This document shows, in pieces, positions 49,664 through 64,000 of a stretch of 64,000 nucleotides of DNA. The first letter of the stretch is position 1; every line of letters begins with the position of its first letter. The stretch is from Phycomyces nitens (Eukaryota > Mucoromycota > Mucoromycetes > Mucorales > Phycomycetaceae). The notes beneath the pieces were generated by a model. It saw only the letters and a list, made by a program, of their open reading frames with translations, ran no database searches and was not told the origin of the DNA. The stretch lies in contig JAHRBC010000003.1 of the NCBI GenBank assembly GCA_022702545.1, forward strand, positions 3,410,001 through 3,474,000, given 5' to 3'. A program made the translations under genes and the position numbers.

Positions 49664-51183
49664 TTATCCTGCCAAGGCACCAAATATATGAGATGTCTCT
49701 GGGTTCTTTCCAGAGTGCGCCTTGCGTACTCCAGCAAATCCTCTTCGGTCTCCCTTTGTCATCATGATCTTCCAATTGGCCTTTAGATTCGATAGCACTC
49801 TTTCAATGTCTTCGTTGTGATCCGTGGAAGAAGCAAGAAGAGAGGTCATTTGCAGCATCTTGGCTGCAGTAGCCGCAGGATTTTGCGATGATCCAAAATC
49901 AGTAAACAGCTTGGAAAAGACGTCTAGAAATGTCCAAAAGGTTTAGGTAGGTTCATGGCATTTAATTCTTACCTTCTAAACGCTTGGTTTGCAGCAAAAT
50001 GACATTATCACGGAAACTTCGAAGGGCCATATTCCGCACATTCCACATCTCTTCTTCCTCTGCATTTCTGTACCTCACGTCTGTCCGGAGTGGCAGAAAG
50101 ACTGCCTCAAAGTAAGGAAGAGCGTACGTAAAGAAGAATGACCATTGTTCGACAAGTCGATCCAATAGCTTTTCGTCCGTCACACCAAACATCTTTGCAT
50201 TAAGAGTAAACATCCCGTCCCTCAAAAGCGCTTCGGTATCTCGATATAATTGAGGTGATACAGGATCTGTTAAGCATCGTCTAGGTACATGGCATAAGTA
50301 ACACATATAAGCACGCAATTATTCGTCAGTACCTAAGGAGTTCGTTCAGATCTTCAATCGAGCCCTGAACCCCTTCACCATTGAACAATGGGAGAACTCG
50401 AACACAGAATGTTTGCCATACGTCTCCTTGCCCACCCAAAACTGCTTGCATACTGGGTGCAATAGAATTCAGTGTGACACTGCTGATGCTTCCCTGGCGG
50501 TGATAGGCATAGTTCATGCTTGGTGCAATAGACTGAGCTGTCATTGGTTGGTATGGAGAATTTCCATTACCATTGGTTACATTGCTAAAGTAGAATCCAG
50601 AAGGGTTGTTACTGGTGCTAGGAGAAGAAGGAGAGGTCAGGATCATATCATCGTTTCGCATCTGTTGCGACGATTTCTCCATATCTCTCGTGATGGCCTT
50701 TGCATCGAGAGCTGTGAGTGACTTGTGTATGCTTGGGGAAGTAATAGGGGATGTTGGTCTAGGAGGGTATGGGTAGAGTGTTTGTGATGTATTGATGCTC
50801 TGAGAAGACATTGTCCGATCGAGGCTCATTGAGCTTGGTGGTCCTGTAAAAGATGCCAACCGAAGAGAATGCTGCGAGGATGATGGTGACCGCATACTGT
50901 GTCTTTTTGTTTGGCTGCCTCCCCCATTTGGTGGGAGAAGGATCGTCAATGTCTCTTCAGAACCTGATCTTGTAGGGGTCGAATGTGATTCGATACTTGA
51001 TGCAAGGATTGAAGAAGGACTGGCGTTAAATGTAGCAGAAGTTGGTGTGGCATGTTCCAGATAATTAGAGAGAGATGAAGAGGAGTTTGAGGAACCATGG
51101 ACCATGGGCATCTTGGAAGGTGATCCTGTCTCGTCATCCAGGCCATTGTTTGGCTGGGTTGGAGTGAGCTGTGGGGAAGCCAT
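49664..51183 (-). CDS. HbrB/Bit61-like TORC2 subunit
   Basis: Exons in transcription order: 51183-50333, 50280-49973, 49923-49664; 472 residues. The first 240 residues are Ser/Pro/Thr/Asn-rich and probably disordered, with many phosphorylation-type SP/TP sites. The HbrB domain then follows: DVWQTFCVRVLPLFNGEGVQ, PQLYRDTEALLRDGMFTLN, KLLDRLVEQWSFFFTYALPY and FEAVFLPLRTDV. HbrB proteins (yeast Bit61/Bit2, animal PRR5/Protor) bind Avo3/Rictor in TOR complex 2, which controls actin polarity and AGC kinases at the plasma membrane. The C-terminus includes HIFGALAG. ATG 51183 is preceded in frame by a hydrophobic stretch and another Met codon at about 51222, which I consider upstream. The gene lies 93 bp downstream of the RPT4 stop on the same strand. 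Confidence 0.85.
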
Positions 51184-51276
51184 TATGCCCTTCAAAAAGA
51201 ATGCGCATTCATAAAAGACCAAACGATTTCTTAGAAGGGAATGGATGTGACTTGTTTATTAAATGTATGATTTTGC

Positions 51277-52872
51277 TTAAATCTTCTCATAATCTAATTT
51301 GGTCTCCAACTTCTTTGCATCGGCAACCTTTCTGACAGCCTTCATAAAATCTTCTTGGACTACATAATCACGCTCCTCCCGGATAGCAAACATGCCTGCT
51401 TCTGTGCAGACATTTCTCAAATCTGCACCATTGAATCCATCTGACAGTTTGACAATAGCTTCATAATCTACACGAAAATATACAGCCATCAGCAAAAGGT
51501 ACACATGGATAATTACCATTAATTTACCAATATCTCCATGTTTAGCAATGTTTCCTGCGTGAATCTTCATGATCTCTAGTCTTCCTTGCTCATTTGGTAA
51601 TGGAATTTCAATCTTTCGATCAAGACGACCTGGTCGCAATAAAGCAGGATCAAGTGTATCTGGACGGTTGGTGGCCATAATCAATTTAGTCTGTCCAAGA
51701 TAATCAAAACCATCCATCTGGTTCAAAAGCTATCGTTTGCAAATCATCAGCATTGGTTCTGGTGTGCTGGTGTGCACAGTATAACACTGTCTCCATTACC
51801 TCCATCAATGTACGCTGAATCTCACGATCAGCAGAAGTACCCTCTGAGAAACGACGACCACCGATAGCATCAATTTCATCCATAAAGATAATACAAGGCT
51901 CATGCTCCTTTGCATAGCCTGTAGTTCACATTAGATTATCTAGACTTTGGTATATACCACAAAAGTACATACCAAACATCTCACGAATCAATCTTGCACT
52001 CTCTCCAATATATTTGTCTACAATGGCACTTGAAACAACCTTGAGGAAGTTGACCTGCAATGTGCTGGCCACTGCCTTTGCAAGAAGAGTCTTTCCGGTA
52101 CCAGGAGGGCCATAGAGGAGAACACCCTTGGGAGGCTTTACACCAACACGCAAGAAGAGCTCAGGGTTCATCAAGGGTAATTCAATGACCTTTTGAAGTA
52201 GATAGCGTTATGGTTCCAAATCTATTGTCCCCACATTCTTTTTCTTCCGCCATACCTCTCTAAGCTCACGGATCTGCTCACTTAAACCACCAATACCAGC
52301 AAAAGTAACATCTCCAGGATCTTCTGTAGACATATTGTACACCAAAGGGTCAACCTCACGAGGAAGCACTCGCATGATTGTCAAAGTAGTCATATCAAGG
52401 GCCACGCGTGCACCCTGCTTCAATTTCTCCTTATCAATGTTGGTGCGGCAGCCAACAACGTAACGAGGTCCACTGGTGTTCTTGACAATGACTAGATATT
52501 GGTTTTAGCAAAAGATAACAGTAATGTGATTCTCAGTAATGCATGTCGGTCAAGGCTGCATTATAATTACATCGTTCTTCATCGAGCTGTTTCAATACTT
52601 CGCCAATGACCTGACCAACACTCTGCAAAGCTTTGATGTCATCTTCTGATTTGTCAAAGTCTTTATCTAACTTTCTCAAACCAAGGCGCACTAGACGAAT
52701 TGTACTCTTTAGCAAATTGACAAAAAGACCTTTCGCATAAAACAAGGTACGTACTCTCTTTCAGTTTGGCATCTAATTCGCGATGCTCCAAAAGTCTTCT
52801 TTTATATCCATTGAGAGCCTTTGCTTTAGGATCCATCTCTGGCTGAGACGGTGCTGATGAACTGGAGGACAT
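51277..52872 (-). CDS. RPT4: 26S proteasome regulatory ATPase RPT4
   Basis: Seven exons in transcription order: 52872-52755, 52690-52571, 52491-52256, 52189-51973, 51918-51800, 51729-51528, 51467-51277; 400 residues. RPT4 is one of six AAA ATPases of the 19S base that unfold substrates. It shows an N-terminal coiled coil, the OB domain ([28 protein letters not shown]), Walker A GPPGTGKT, Walker [15 protein letters not shown]-equivalent [20 protein letters not shown] and arginine fingers in [10 protein letters not shown]. The OB domain block [10 protein letters not shown] identifies RPT4 among the paralogues. The protein lacks an HbYX tail (ends LDYEKI), as expected for RPT4. All introns are GT-AG. 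Confidence 0.97.
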
Positions 52873-54829
52873 GATGTGTAAGATTGGATTCTAGCAAAAG
52901 CAGTTGTCGCGCTTCTCGGCAACGTAAGGCAGACGGCAACGCTATGGCACGTGATGAGTATTGCGTCAGACACTACGTGACGTACGCTCACCAAAGTGTT
53001 TCTTATTTTCACTACATTTTCTCCGCTATTATTGGCCATCAAACGCAATCCTCTCCTCGAATTTGTAAGAGAAATTGTGTGGGTGAGGGATATTCAATAT
53101 ATATAGTCTTTGAAATTCAATTGATTTGATTTTTATAAAATAAAAAAGTATTTAATCCCATCCATGAGAATATCTGTATAGAGACATTAAGCGAAAATCG
53201 TATTATTCTACTGGCATTCTGCAAAATAAAAAGTAAGCAATTCATAATACCAAAGGGCTATTAAGACGAGCCTTGAAGGATAAATCTGAAGCAGAATAAA
53301 TGACACGGACTACCGAGAAACTTCAGTGGTAATATATATATATAAAAAGAGAGAGAATCCAATAATCCTGCTTTAAACACTTTGTTCGAAACAAAGCTTA
53401 CAGGATAAACCTGTCGATCTAAAAAAAGAAAAATAAAAGTGTGTTAGAATGTTGGGATTGATAAACTAAACAGGCCAAGAACGGTTTTCGGAATATGTCT
53501 TTTGCAAGATGCTTGCCCTGAAAGTTCTAGTCCATTCACTAGTAATTCTTTCTTTCTTTCTTTTTCATTGAGGGACAATTCTTCGGGGATACAAAATGTT
53601 GATATGTGCGACTAATAATATCATTTTATAGCACTTTTAACCAATAGATAAATGCTATTTCATAAATATGCGACACTATTAAGTAGGCTCTTAAATATGA
53701 TTAGAACACTGTACAAGAAAGTCTGTTACTCCTGTCAAAGCTATGTTATTGACTATTAATTGGTTATAAAGGGGTATAATAAAGTAAAGTATTAAGAGTT
53801 ATTTCAAATATCTCAAATCATTTACTTTTATGTGATGGTTAGATCTAAGCGGTATCAAACATGGACTCGTCATTGCGTTTAGTCTTGATGACCATCTCGC
53901 TTCTTTTAAGTTTTAGGTCTGGCCTCTTGGTATACAAACATTAAGCCAAGGTTAATATCTTTAAATTGCTTAATCCTGTGAGAATCTACTGTTTACTGCA
54001 TTATGCTGATCTGTTTATATGAGCTTGTCAAGTATAAGCAGTCTGGTTTCTTATTATTTTGATACTCGCCTTATCATGGGGGGTTCTAGTTAGTGTTGTA
54101 TTGGCTTAATAAAGAAGGGCTTGGCTGGTGTACATCGAAGAACCAATCAAACCAGAGATCTGTTGGATATGGGTTTATGAAAAAAAAGGTCCGAGAACTC
54201 TATATAATCAATTATGATGTGCCTCCAATCCACCTTGATTGATCCATATATATTTATATTTTTTGGGATAAAGGTTGTCATTTATTATAAACAACTCCTT
54301 GATTTAAGCATGGTTTGACGCCAGGTTTAATTTGATGCAGTCTAGTAGGATGTTATAAAAAAAGTTGTTGGACATTCTCACTTTTTGTTGTTGCTGTTGT
54401 TGCTGTGTGGTATGCTCAATAATGCACAAGAAGAATAAAATTCAAATAATAATGATATTCTACTATAGTATCAATAATAATAAGAATAATAAACAACCTT
54501 AAACCCCAATATCTTGGCATTGGGCATCTTGAAGATTAGACCCATTTACTTGTGGTCCAAATACCAAGACTCATAGCATGAAAAGGGAAATGTTCTAATC
54601 CACAAGGCATGAAATCAACCTCTAAATTTCAGTACAGATAATGCAGACCTATAGGTTATTTGGTAGCCCACAATTGATTTCTAGACTTCCCTGTTGATTT
54701 TGCCCTCAACAAGACACATCATTTATTGCATTATTTTGCAATAGTAATTCTCCCACTACAAATGTCCATATAGATAACAGAATCCCAATAACATACACCA
54801 AAGCTTCCAAAAGTTCCGCTTCCAAATCG

Positions 54830-54944
54830 CGCGTGACTTTTGGCAAGCACATCACAAACGCGGTCTTTTCAAGGCCAAAAAATCCACCATCCCAACCCCC
54901 AGTACGCGCTCAATTGTGTGTGTGTGTGTGTGTGTGTGTCGCGT
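54830..54944. promoter_or_regulatory. Cluster of ACGCG (MluI-box core) elements upstream of SMC3
   Basis: Four copies of the ACGCG/CGCGT core lie within 115 bp, at 54830-54834, 54858-54862, 54904-54908 and 54940-54944, ending 37 bp before the SMC3 start. Full ACGCGT is not reached, but ACGCGN is the MBF core. In yeasts cohesin genes are G1/S-regulated through such boxes; control here is inference. Confidence 0.4.
54915..54939. repeat. (TG)12 microsatellite in SMC3 promoter
   Basis: Twelve TG units seen directly, between two ACGCG cores and about 42 bp from the SMC3 start codon, probably in the promoter or 5' leader. Confidence 0.95.
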
Positions 54945-54980
54945 TCTTATTTTCTCGATTTATCTTTCTTCTGCTTCGTC

Positions 54981-60306
<5,326 letters not shown>

Positions 60307-60610
60307 ACAGTATAGCCTTTTGGTGACAAAAAAGAAACAGCACATGAGCTTATCAAACAATAAATATTTTCTATTTTCAAATTCTTCATCCAAGAGGATA
60401 AAGGCTGTATTTTTTTTTATGTGCATCAAGACAAACAAACAAACAAACTGTGAAACAGAGCTATGTACGGGTAAAGAGATAGAAGAGATATAAAGAAATA
60501 TAGAGTAAATTACAGGGCCATAAAATGAGGAGGAGGAGGGGGGGTAAAAAAGAAGAATAAATAATTGTGTACTGAGAGAGAGATAGAGGGGGGGAATTTA
60601 GGTTCTATAG
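60307..60610. other. Convergent 3' intergenic region
   Basis: 304 bp between the stop codons of SMC3 (+) and the small acidic gene (-). It is A/G-rich with GGAGGAGG and GGGGG runs near 60530-60595. No gene seen. Confidence 0.6.
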
Positions 60611-61042
60611 TCACCAGGACCACTCGATCAGAGCAATCGGCCTCTCTGTCCTTCGTTCGTCTTTTTCAAATGACTGCTGATCTGGTGGGAGAGCAGTGGA
60701 TCCTACGGGTGACACATAGTCAAATGGGACAGCCAGTACAAGTCTGTTGTTGCCTTTTGAACATGGGTCTTGGCTGGCTGTTTCATCATCCATAATCATA
60801 TCATCGTCGTAGTCGAGCTGATCAAAGCAGGCCTCAAAGCAGGCGTCTAACCAGACTTCTTCTTGTGATCTGGCTTCATTATTATGGTACTGCTGTGGGT
60901 ATTGGTGTTGTGTGAGATAGAGCGATGTCAAGAGGATGTTCCTGACTAGGACTTGACGCCTTAATTTTGGTTCTGTGCGTGAATGCTGGCTAGAATGTAA
61001 TTTAGATAGAGAGAGGTGGGCGATGTCTTGATAGGATGCCAT
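60611..61042 (-). CDS. Small acidic protein of unknown function
   Basis: A single-exon frame of 143 residues starting MASYQDIAHLSLSKL. Visible parts are a basic helix with LRRQVLVRNILLTSLYL (about residues 28-44), a Gln/Tyr/His-rich linker, then EEVWLDACFEACFDQLDYDD, an acidic run, and a C-terminus rich in charged residues ending IALIEWSW. No signal peptide or membrane segment. I do not recognise the family. Composition is protein-like and ATG 61042 has an open upstream context. Upstream (61577-61694) lie X-box-like sites, about 535-650 bp from the start, which may regulate it. Confidence 0.6.
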   Translation of the reverse strand: MASYQDIAHLSLSKLHSSQHSRTEPKLRRQVLVRNILLTSLYLTQHQYPQQYHNNEARSQEEVWLDACFEACFDQLDYDDDMIMDDETASQDPCSKGNNRLVLAVPFDYVSPVGSTALPPDQQSFEKDERRTERPIALIEWSW

Positions 61043-62006
61043 TGTGATTTATGTGTTTTGTATCAATTTCTGCCTAGTCGCATTGCCCGATTGAAAAAGG
61101 GCAGAAAAATATAAGAGAGAAAGAGGGTAATAAAAGGGGGGGAAATTCGAAATGCATAAATGTCATGGAGTGACTTGCTTGGCTTTTCGACTGTCAGACG
61201 GATAATGTTATCCGAACAAGGCTTGATAAGCGATCTACAAACCCCTTTAAGAATCGCCACTCCGCGATATGAATCGTCTATATTGTCTATACTTTATTAA
61301 ATGAGTGTAAATGACTCAAATACGACTTTACATGTACTTGTCAGCTGAGTTCATCTGAGGTTTGCATACCTTCCCATGTTCCCCGTGGATTATGGACAAA
61401 CAGGTCAATCCCTAGTAACGTCATTTATGTCCTGTATCATTGGATACCGCCCTCCCCCCTTTCCTTCTCCTTGCCCCTCCATATAAATATGTATATCTAA
61501 ATGTATTTACGATGAGAAAAAATGATGTTGGTCGTGTGACGAGATAAGTGTTTTTTTTTTTGGTTTCTTTTTATTTGTTGCCATGGTTATGTCGGAAAAA
61601 CCCGACGGTTGAGCTCGGCGATACAAATAATAAAAACCTCCAATATATATACATTGCGTTTTGTAGCCATGGAAACAATCATTACCATGGCAACCAAACC
61701 AAACCAAACCTAGCCCCATGCTCCTCTGTCTACTCTTGATTTTGTTGTGTCAGCCAAGCGTCATTTGTTCTCATGTAACATTGGCTCTCCAATATCATCT
61801 CAGAAATCTCTACTCTTTTTCCATTATTGTCAAGCTATCCAAGCCTAGTGGCGTAGTTGTAAAAAATATAATCTGGTTCAATTGGGAAATCTACAATTTG
61901 AAGAATCTAGGCAATACACGTGAAGGCAAGGGATCGTCCTCTGTTGGTAGTGCAATGAATGACAGTTGTTCTATTGGGGGGTTTAATGTACACTTTTATG
62001 GTCTAT
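61043..62006. other. Intergenic region with X-box-like elements
   Basis: 964 bp upstream of the small acidic gene and downstream of the Mtf2-like gene. It contains the X-box cluster (separate entry) and short CCAAACC repeats at 61692-61710. Open frames here (for example 61718-62014 plus) have no supporting features. Confidence 0.5.
61577..61694. promoter_or_regulatory. Cluster of RFX/Crt1-type X-box-like sites
   Basis: Three NCCATGG-centred sites occur in 118 bp: GTTGCCATGGTTAT (61577-61590), GTAGCCATGGAAAC (61663-61676) and ATTACCATGGCAAC (61681-61694). The second and third fit the RFX X-box pattern (GTNRCC or close, two bases, RGNAAC). The first has a good left half only. The outer two also form an 11-bp inverted repeat. 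In yeast the RFX protein Crt1 represses DNA-damage genes through such boxes. Confidence 0.5.
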
Positions 62007-62996
62007 TTATCTGAGGAGCCATTTCGCAACCAACGCCTTCATCAGATTTGTTGCTCTCTTTTCGTCCGCACTCCACAACGATCCCTCTTGGTATTCCTGT
62101 TCCTTCAGTCGCATGTCTCCCAAGACTTCTTTGGTAATCGCCTGCACTAATTCGCGTGTACCAGCATTGTAACCAACTCCATTCACGTTCATCTCCTCAG
62201 CCAATCCAAGTATTCCATGCACGTCTCGCAGCAATTGCCATCGAATATTAAGCATCTGGTTGTACACATCCACCGTACAGCCACTAACATAACTCTCGAT
62301 GCTTTGGCTCTTGACTTGCTCAAATATTGTGATGGCCAGATAGGGATCTCGCAAATTAAATGCTGCATGTCCCAGCGCAGATTCTATTACATTCGCATAC
62401 TTTGGTCCATAGGTCGATTCATTAATTTGACTTGATACTTGCTCCAAAAACTCTGTACTCGATTTTCCAATCCACATACTGTCGAATTCATCATAGTTTG
62501 TTATTTCTGGAAAGCCGGTTTGCGAAATGTTAAAAGATTGATTGACCAATTCCTCGTTTGCTTTCTTTCCATAGAAATATCCCATAACTCCTCTCGGAAG
62601 AGGAGTATTTTCTTTGTAAGGTTTCTTTTTCTTCAAGACCATTTCCAAAAGTCGCTTTTCAATAAGTGTGCCTGCTTTTGTCAATGGCTCCATTGGTTTA
62701 GGTGGCTCGTCATCAGGGGTTTCCTCAAACAGACTATCTAGCAAGACTTTAAATTCCTGTCTAATAGGGTTTTCTGGATTGTGGCCGTCGTCTTTTGAGA
62801 ATGAGTATGATGTGTTGTCTGCATTATCGTGGCCCGAATTCAGACCGTATAAACGGCGATTCAGAATAGGCAAAGCTAAATTAGGTAGAATAATTAGACT
62901 ACAATCACCAACGTATGGTTAGGGTTGGCCATACTAACCTCTTTGAGAGAGCAGTGGCAACCTGGTGCGAAGAAGGATGAGAGTTCTAGGGATCAT
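62007..62996 (-). CDS. Mtf2-like mitochondrial protein
   Basis: Exons 62996-62939 and 62875-62007 encode 308 residues. The N-terminus (MIPRTLILLRTRLPLLSQRA) is a typical mitochondrial presequence: Arg-rich, no acidic residue, amphipathic. The rest is mainly helical and acidic, with ITNYDEFDSMWIGKSS, SALGHAAFNLRDPYLAITIFEQ and YNQMLNIRWQLLRDVHGILG, and looks like the fungal Mtf2/Nam1 family of mitochondrial mRNA stability and translation factors, or a PPR-like organelle protein. The family call is by pattern, not search. The intron (62938-62876) is GT-AG with donor GTTAGT. Confidence 0.5.
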
Positions 62997-64000
62997 GAGT
63001 AAAATGAATCAACAAGGGATTCTAGAACTTGTTTTTTGACATGTATGTGACCGTTTATTTTCAAAAACCAAAAGGGTGGATTAGGAAACAAGACAATGAC
63101 AAAGCCAGTTGGTTCCTTTTGAGGCGTTTTTATTTAGGTAAAGCAACATCACTACTTTACCACCTTACTATACGAGAACATGATGACGGGCCAGATAATC
63201 AAACCAAAGCTTCACCTTTACAGTACTAGGGTCGAGCTTAAATCCCCAAGTCTCAAGTCACAAAGTCTTGCCTTGGTTTGATATTTAAATGCCGCCAAGA
63301 TATGTGTGTATTACACATATTTTACGCTGGAATCGATGGAGAATATGAAGAGTTTGTACTCAAAGCATAATCAGAAGAGCAATATAATACACTTTTTTTT
63401 AGATTATTTTAGCCTTTATATTGTCTTTGAAATAGATATCAAGGACCATTAAGCTAATAGAACAATACTTTTTGCTATTATTCCCGAGTTTCCGTGTACT
63501 AAGCACTAGACGTTTGCAGTGATAACAACAAGACCAAGTATAAATGGTAAGGACTATAAAATAGAGCCTTACATTATAATGTCTCAAACAAACACAAACC
63601 CATTGTAATATGGACGATATTTATTTAGCAATTGAAGTTTTTATTAATCCAGAAACCATCTTTTAAAAGTACATAATTAGAGACAACAGCTTATTAGATG
63701 GATTTAGAGTGTATTTTATCCACTTTTTACATTTGATAGATTCCCATTTAAATCAAATGGCCTTTTGATGGAATTATCTATTCATTCTTTAGAGCATGCA
63801 ATCTGTAAAACTCAAGAGAGAATAATTGGATGAAACATGAACACCAGTAAATCAAGGGTATTTTGTGATGCAAAGGCTTTGTGGGAAATCATCTGGGCAA
63901 GGACAAGAATATGACCGTTTGAAGCCTAAAATTAGGTGAAAGAAAGATCTTTATAAAAAAAGAAAAAGGTCGAGTCTTGTTCTCCTTACCCATGATGAGT
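62997..64000. other. Intergenic region at window edge
   Basis: AT-rich DNA upstream of the Mtf2-like gene. No open frame with features. Any gene further right lies outside the window. Confidence 0.5.

Larger units (their letters stand above)
52873..54980. other. Intergenic region between RPT4 and SMC3
   Basis: 2.1 kb between two divergently transcribed genes. The RPT4-proximal 150 bp are relatively GC-rich. The middle is AT-rich with no gene seen. The SMC3-proximal 160 bp carry ACGCG elements and a (TG)n repeat, listed separately. Confidence 0.5.

Overview
The window is nuclear DNA from a filamentous fungus, most likely an early-diverging lineage such as Mucoromycota (Mucorales-like). Evidence: about 19 protein genes split by many short introns (mostly 47-90 nt, often with a CTAAC/CTAAT-like branch site), AT-rich intergenic DNA with microsatellites, and fungal families (Zn2Cys6 regulator, Mtf2-like protein, HbrB/Bit61, Cas1-type O-acetyltransferase, MT-A70 methyltransferase). 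The genus is an inference. No rRNA, tRNA, CRISPR array or intact transposon was found.

Layout. 1-4359: AT-rich, gene-poor, with a Tc1/mariner relic. 4360-7712: secreted aspartic protease (+), mitochondrial RbfA-like factor (-) and ribosomal protein eL34 (+). 7713-12663: LINE-like relics around an MFS transporter (+). 12664-21260: an unrecognised 1312-residue protein (-) diverging from Golgi tether COG2 (+). 21389-28366: a Golgi-type FkbM methyltransferase (-), an MT-A70 methyltransferase with DPPL instead of DPPW (-), and MLH1 (+). The last two start only 180 bp apart across a palindrome containing an MluI box. 29362-35635: a DUF3455 secreted protein (+), a repeat-rich spacer and an F-box protein (-). 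36643-43238: Cas1-domain O-acetyltransferase (-), GTPBP1-like GTPase (+), ESF2/ABT1 (-). 46162-52872: Zn2Cys6 regulator, HbrB-like TORC2 subunit and proteasome ATPase RPT4 (all -). 54981-62996: cohesin SMC3 (+), a small acidic orphan (-) and an Mtf2-like protein (-).

There is no operon-like pathway. The genes are mostly housekeeping (translation, ribosome assembly, proteasome, Golgi traffic, chromosome maintenance). MLH1, the MT-A70 protein and SMC3 form a replication/repair/DNA-modification theme, and ACGCG-type G1/S boxes precede the MLH1/MT-A70 pair and SMC3.

Most striking: (1) ten of about 113 reconstructed introns use a GC-AG donor, all starting GCAAG, in COG2, FkbM, MLH1, the Zn2Cys6 gene and SMC3. 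Without them these conserved genes look frameshifted. (2) SMC3 lacks the two lysines acetylated by Eco1/ESCO in other eukaryotes (KKD is TLD). (3) MLH1 lacks the near-universal C-terminal FERC. (4) A cluster of RFX/Crt1-type X-boxes lies upstream of the acidic orphan. All exon boundaries were inferred by hand from splice motifs, frame and family similarity; no transcript data or database search was available.
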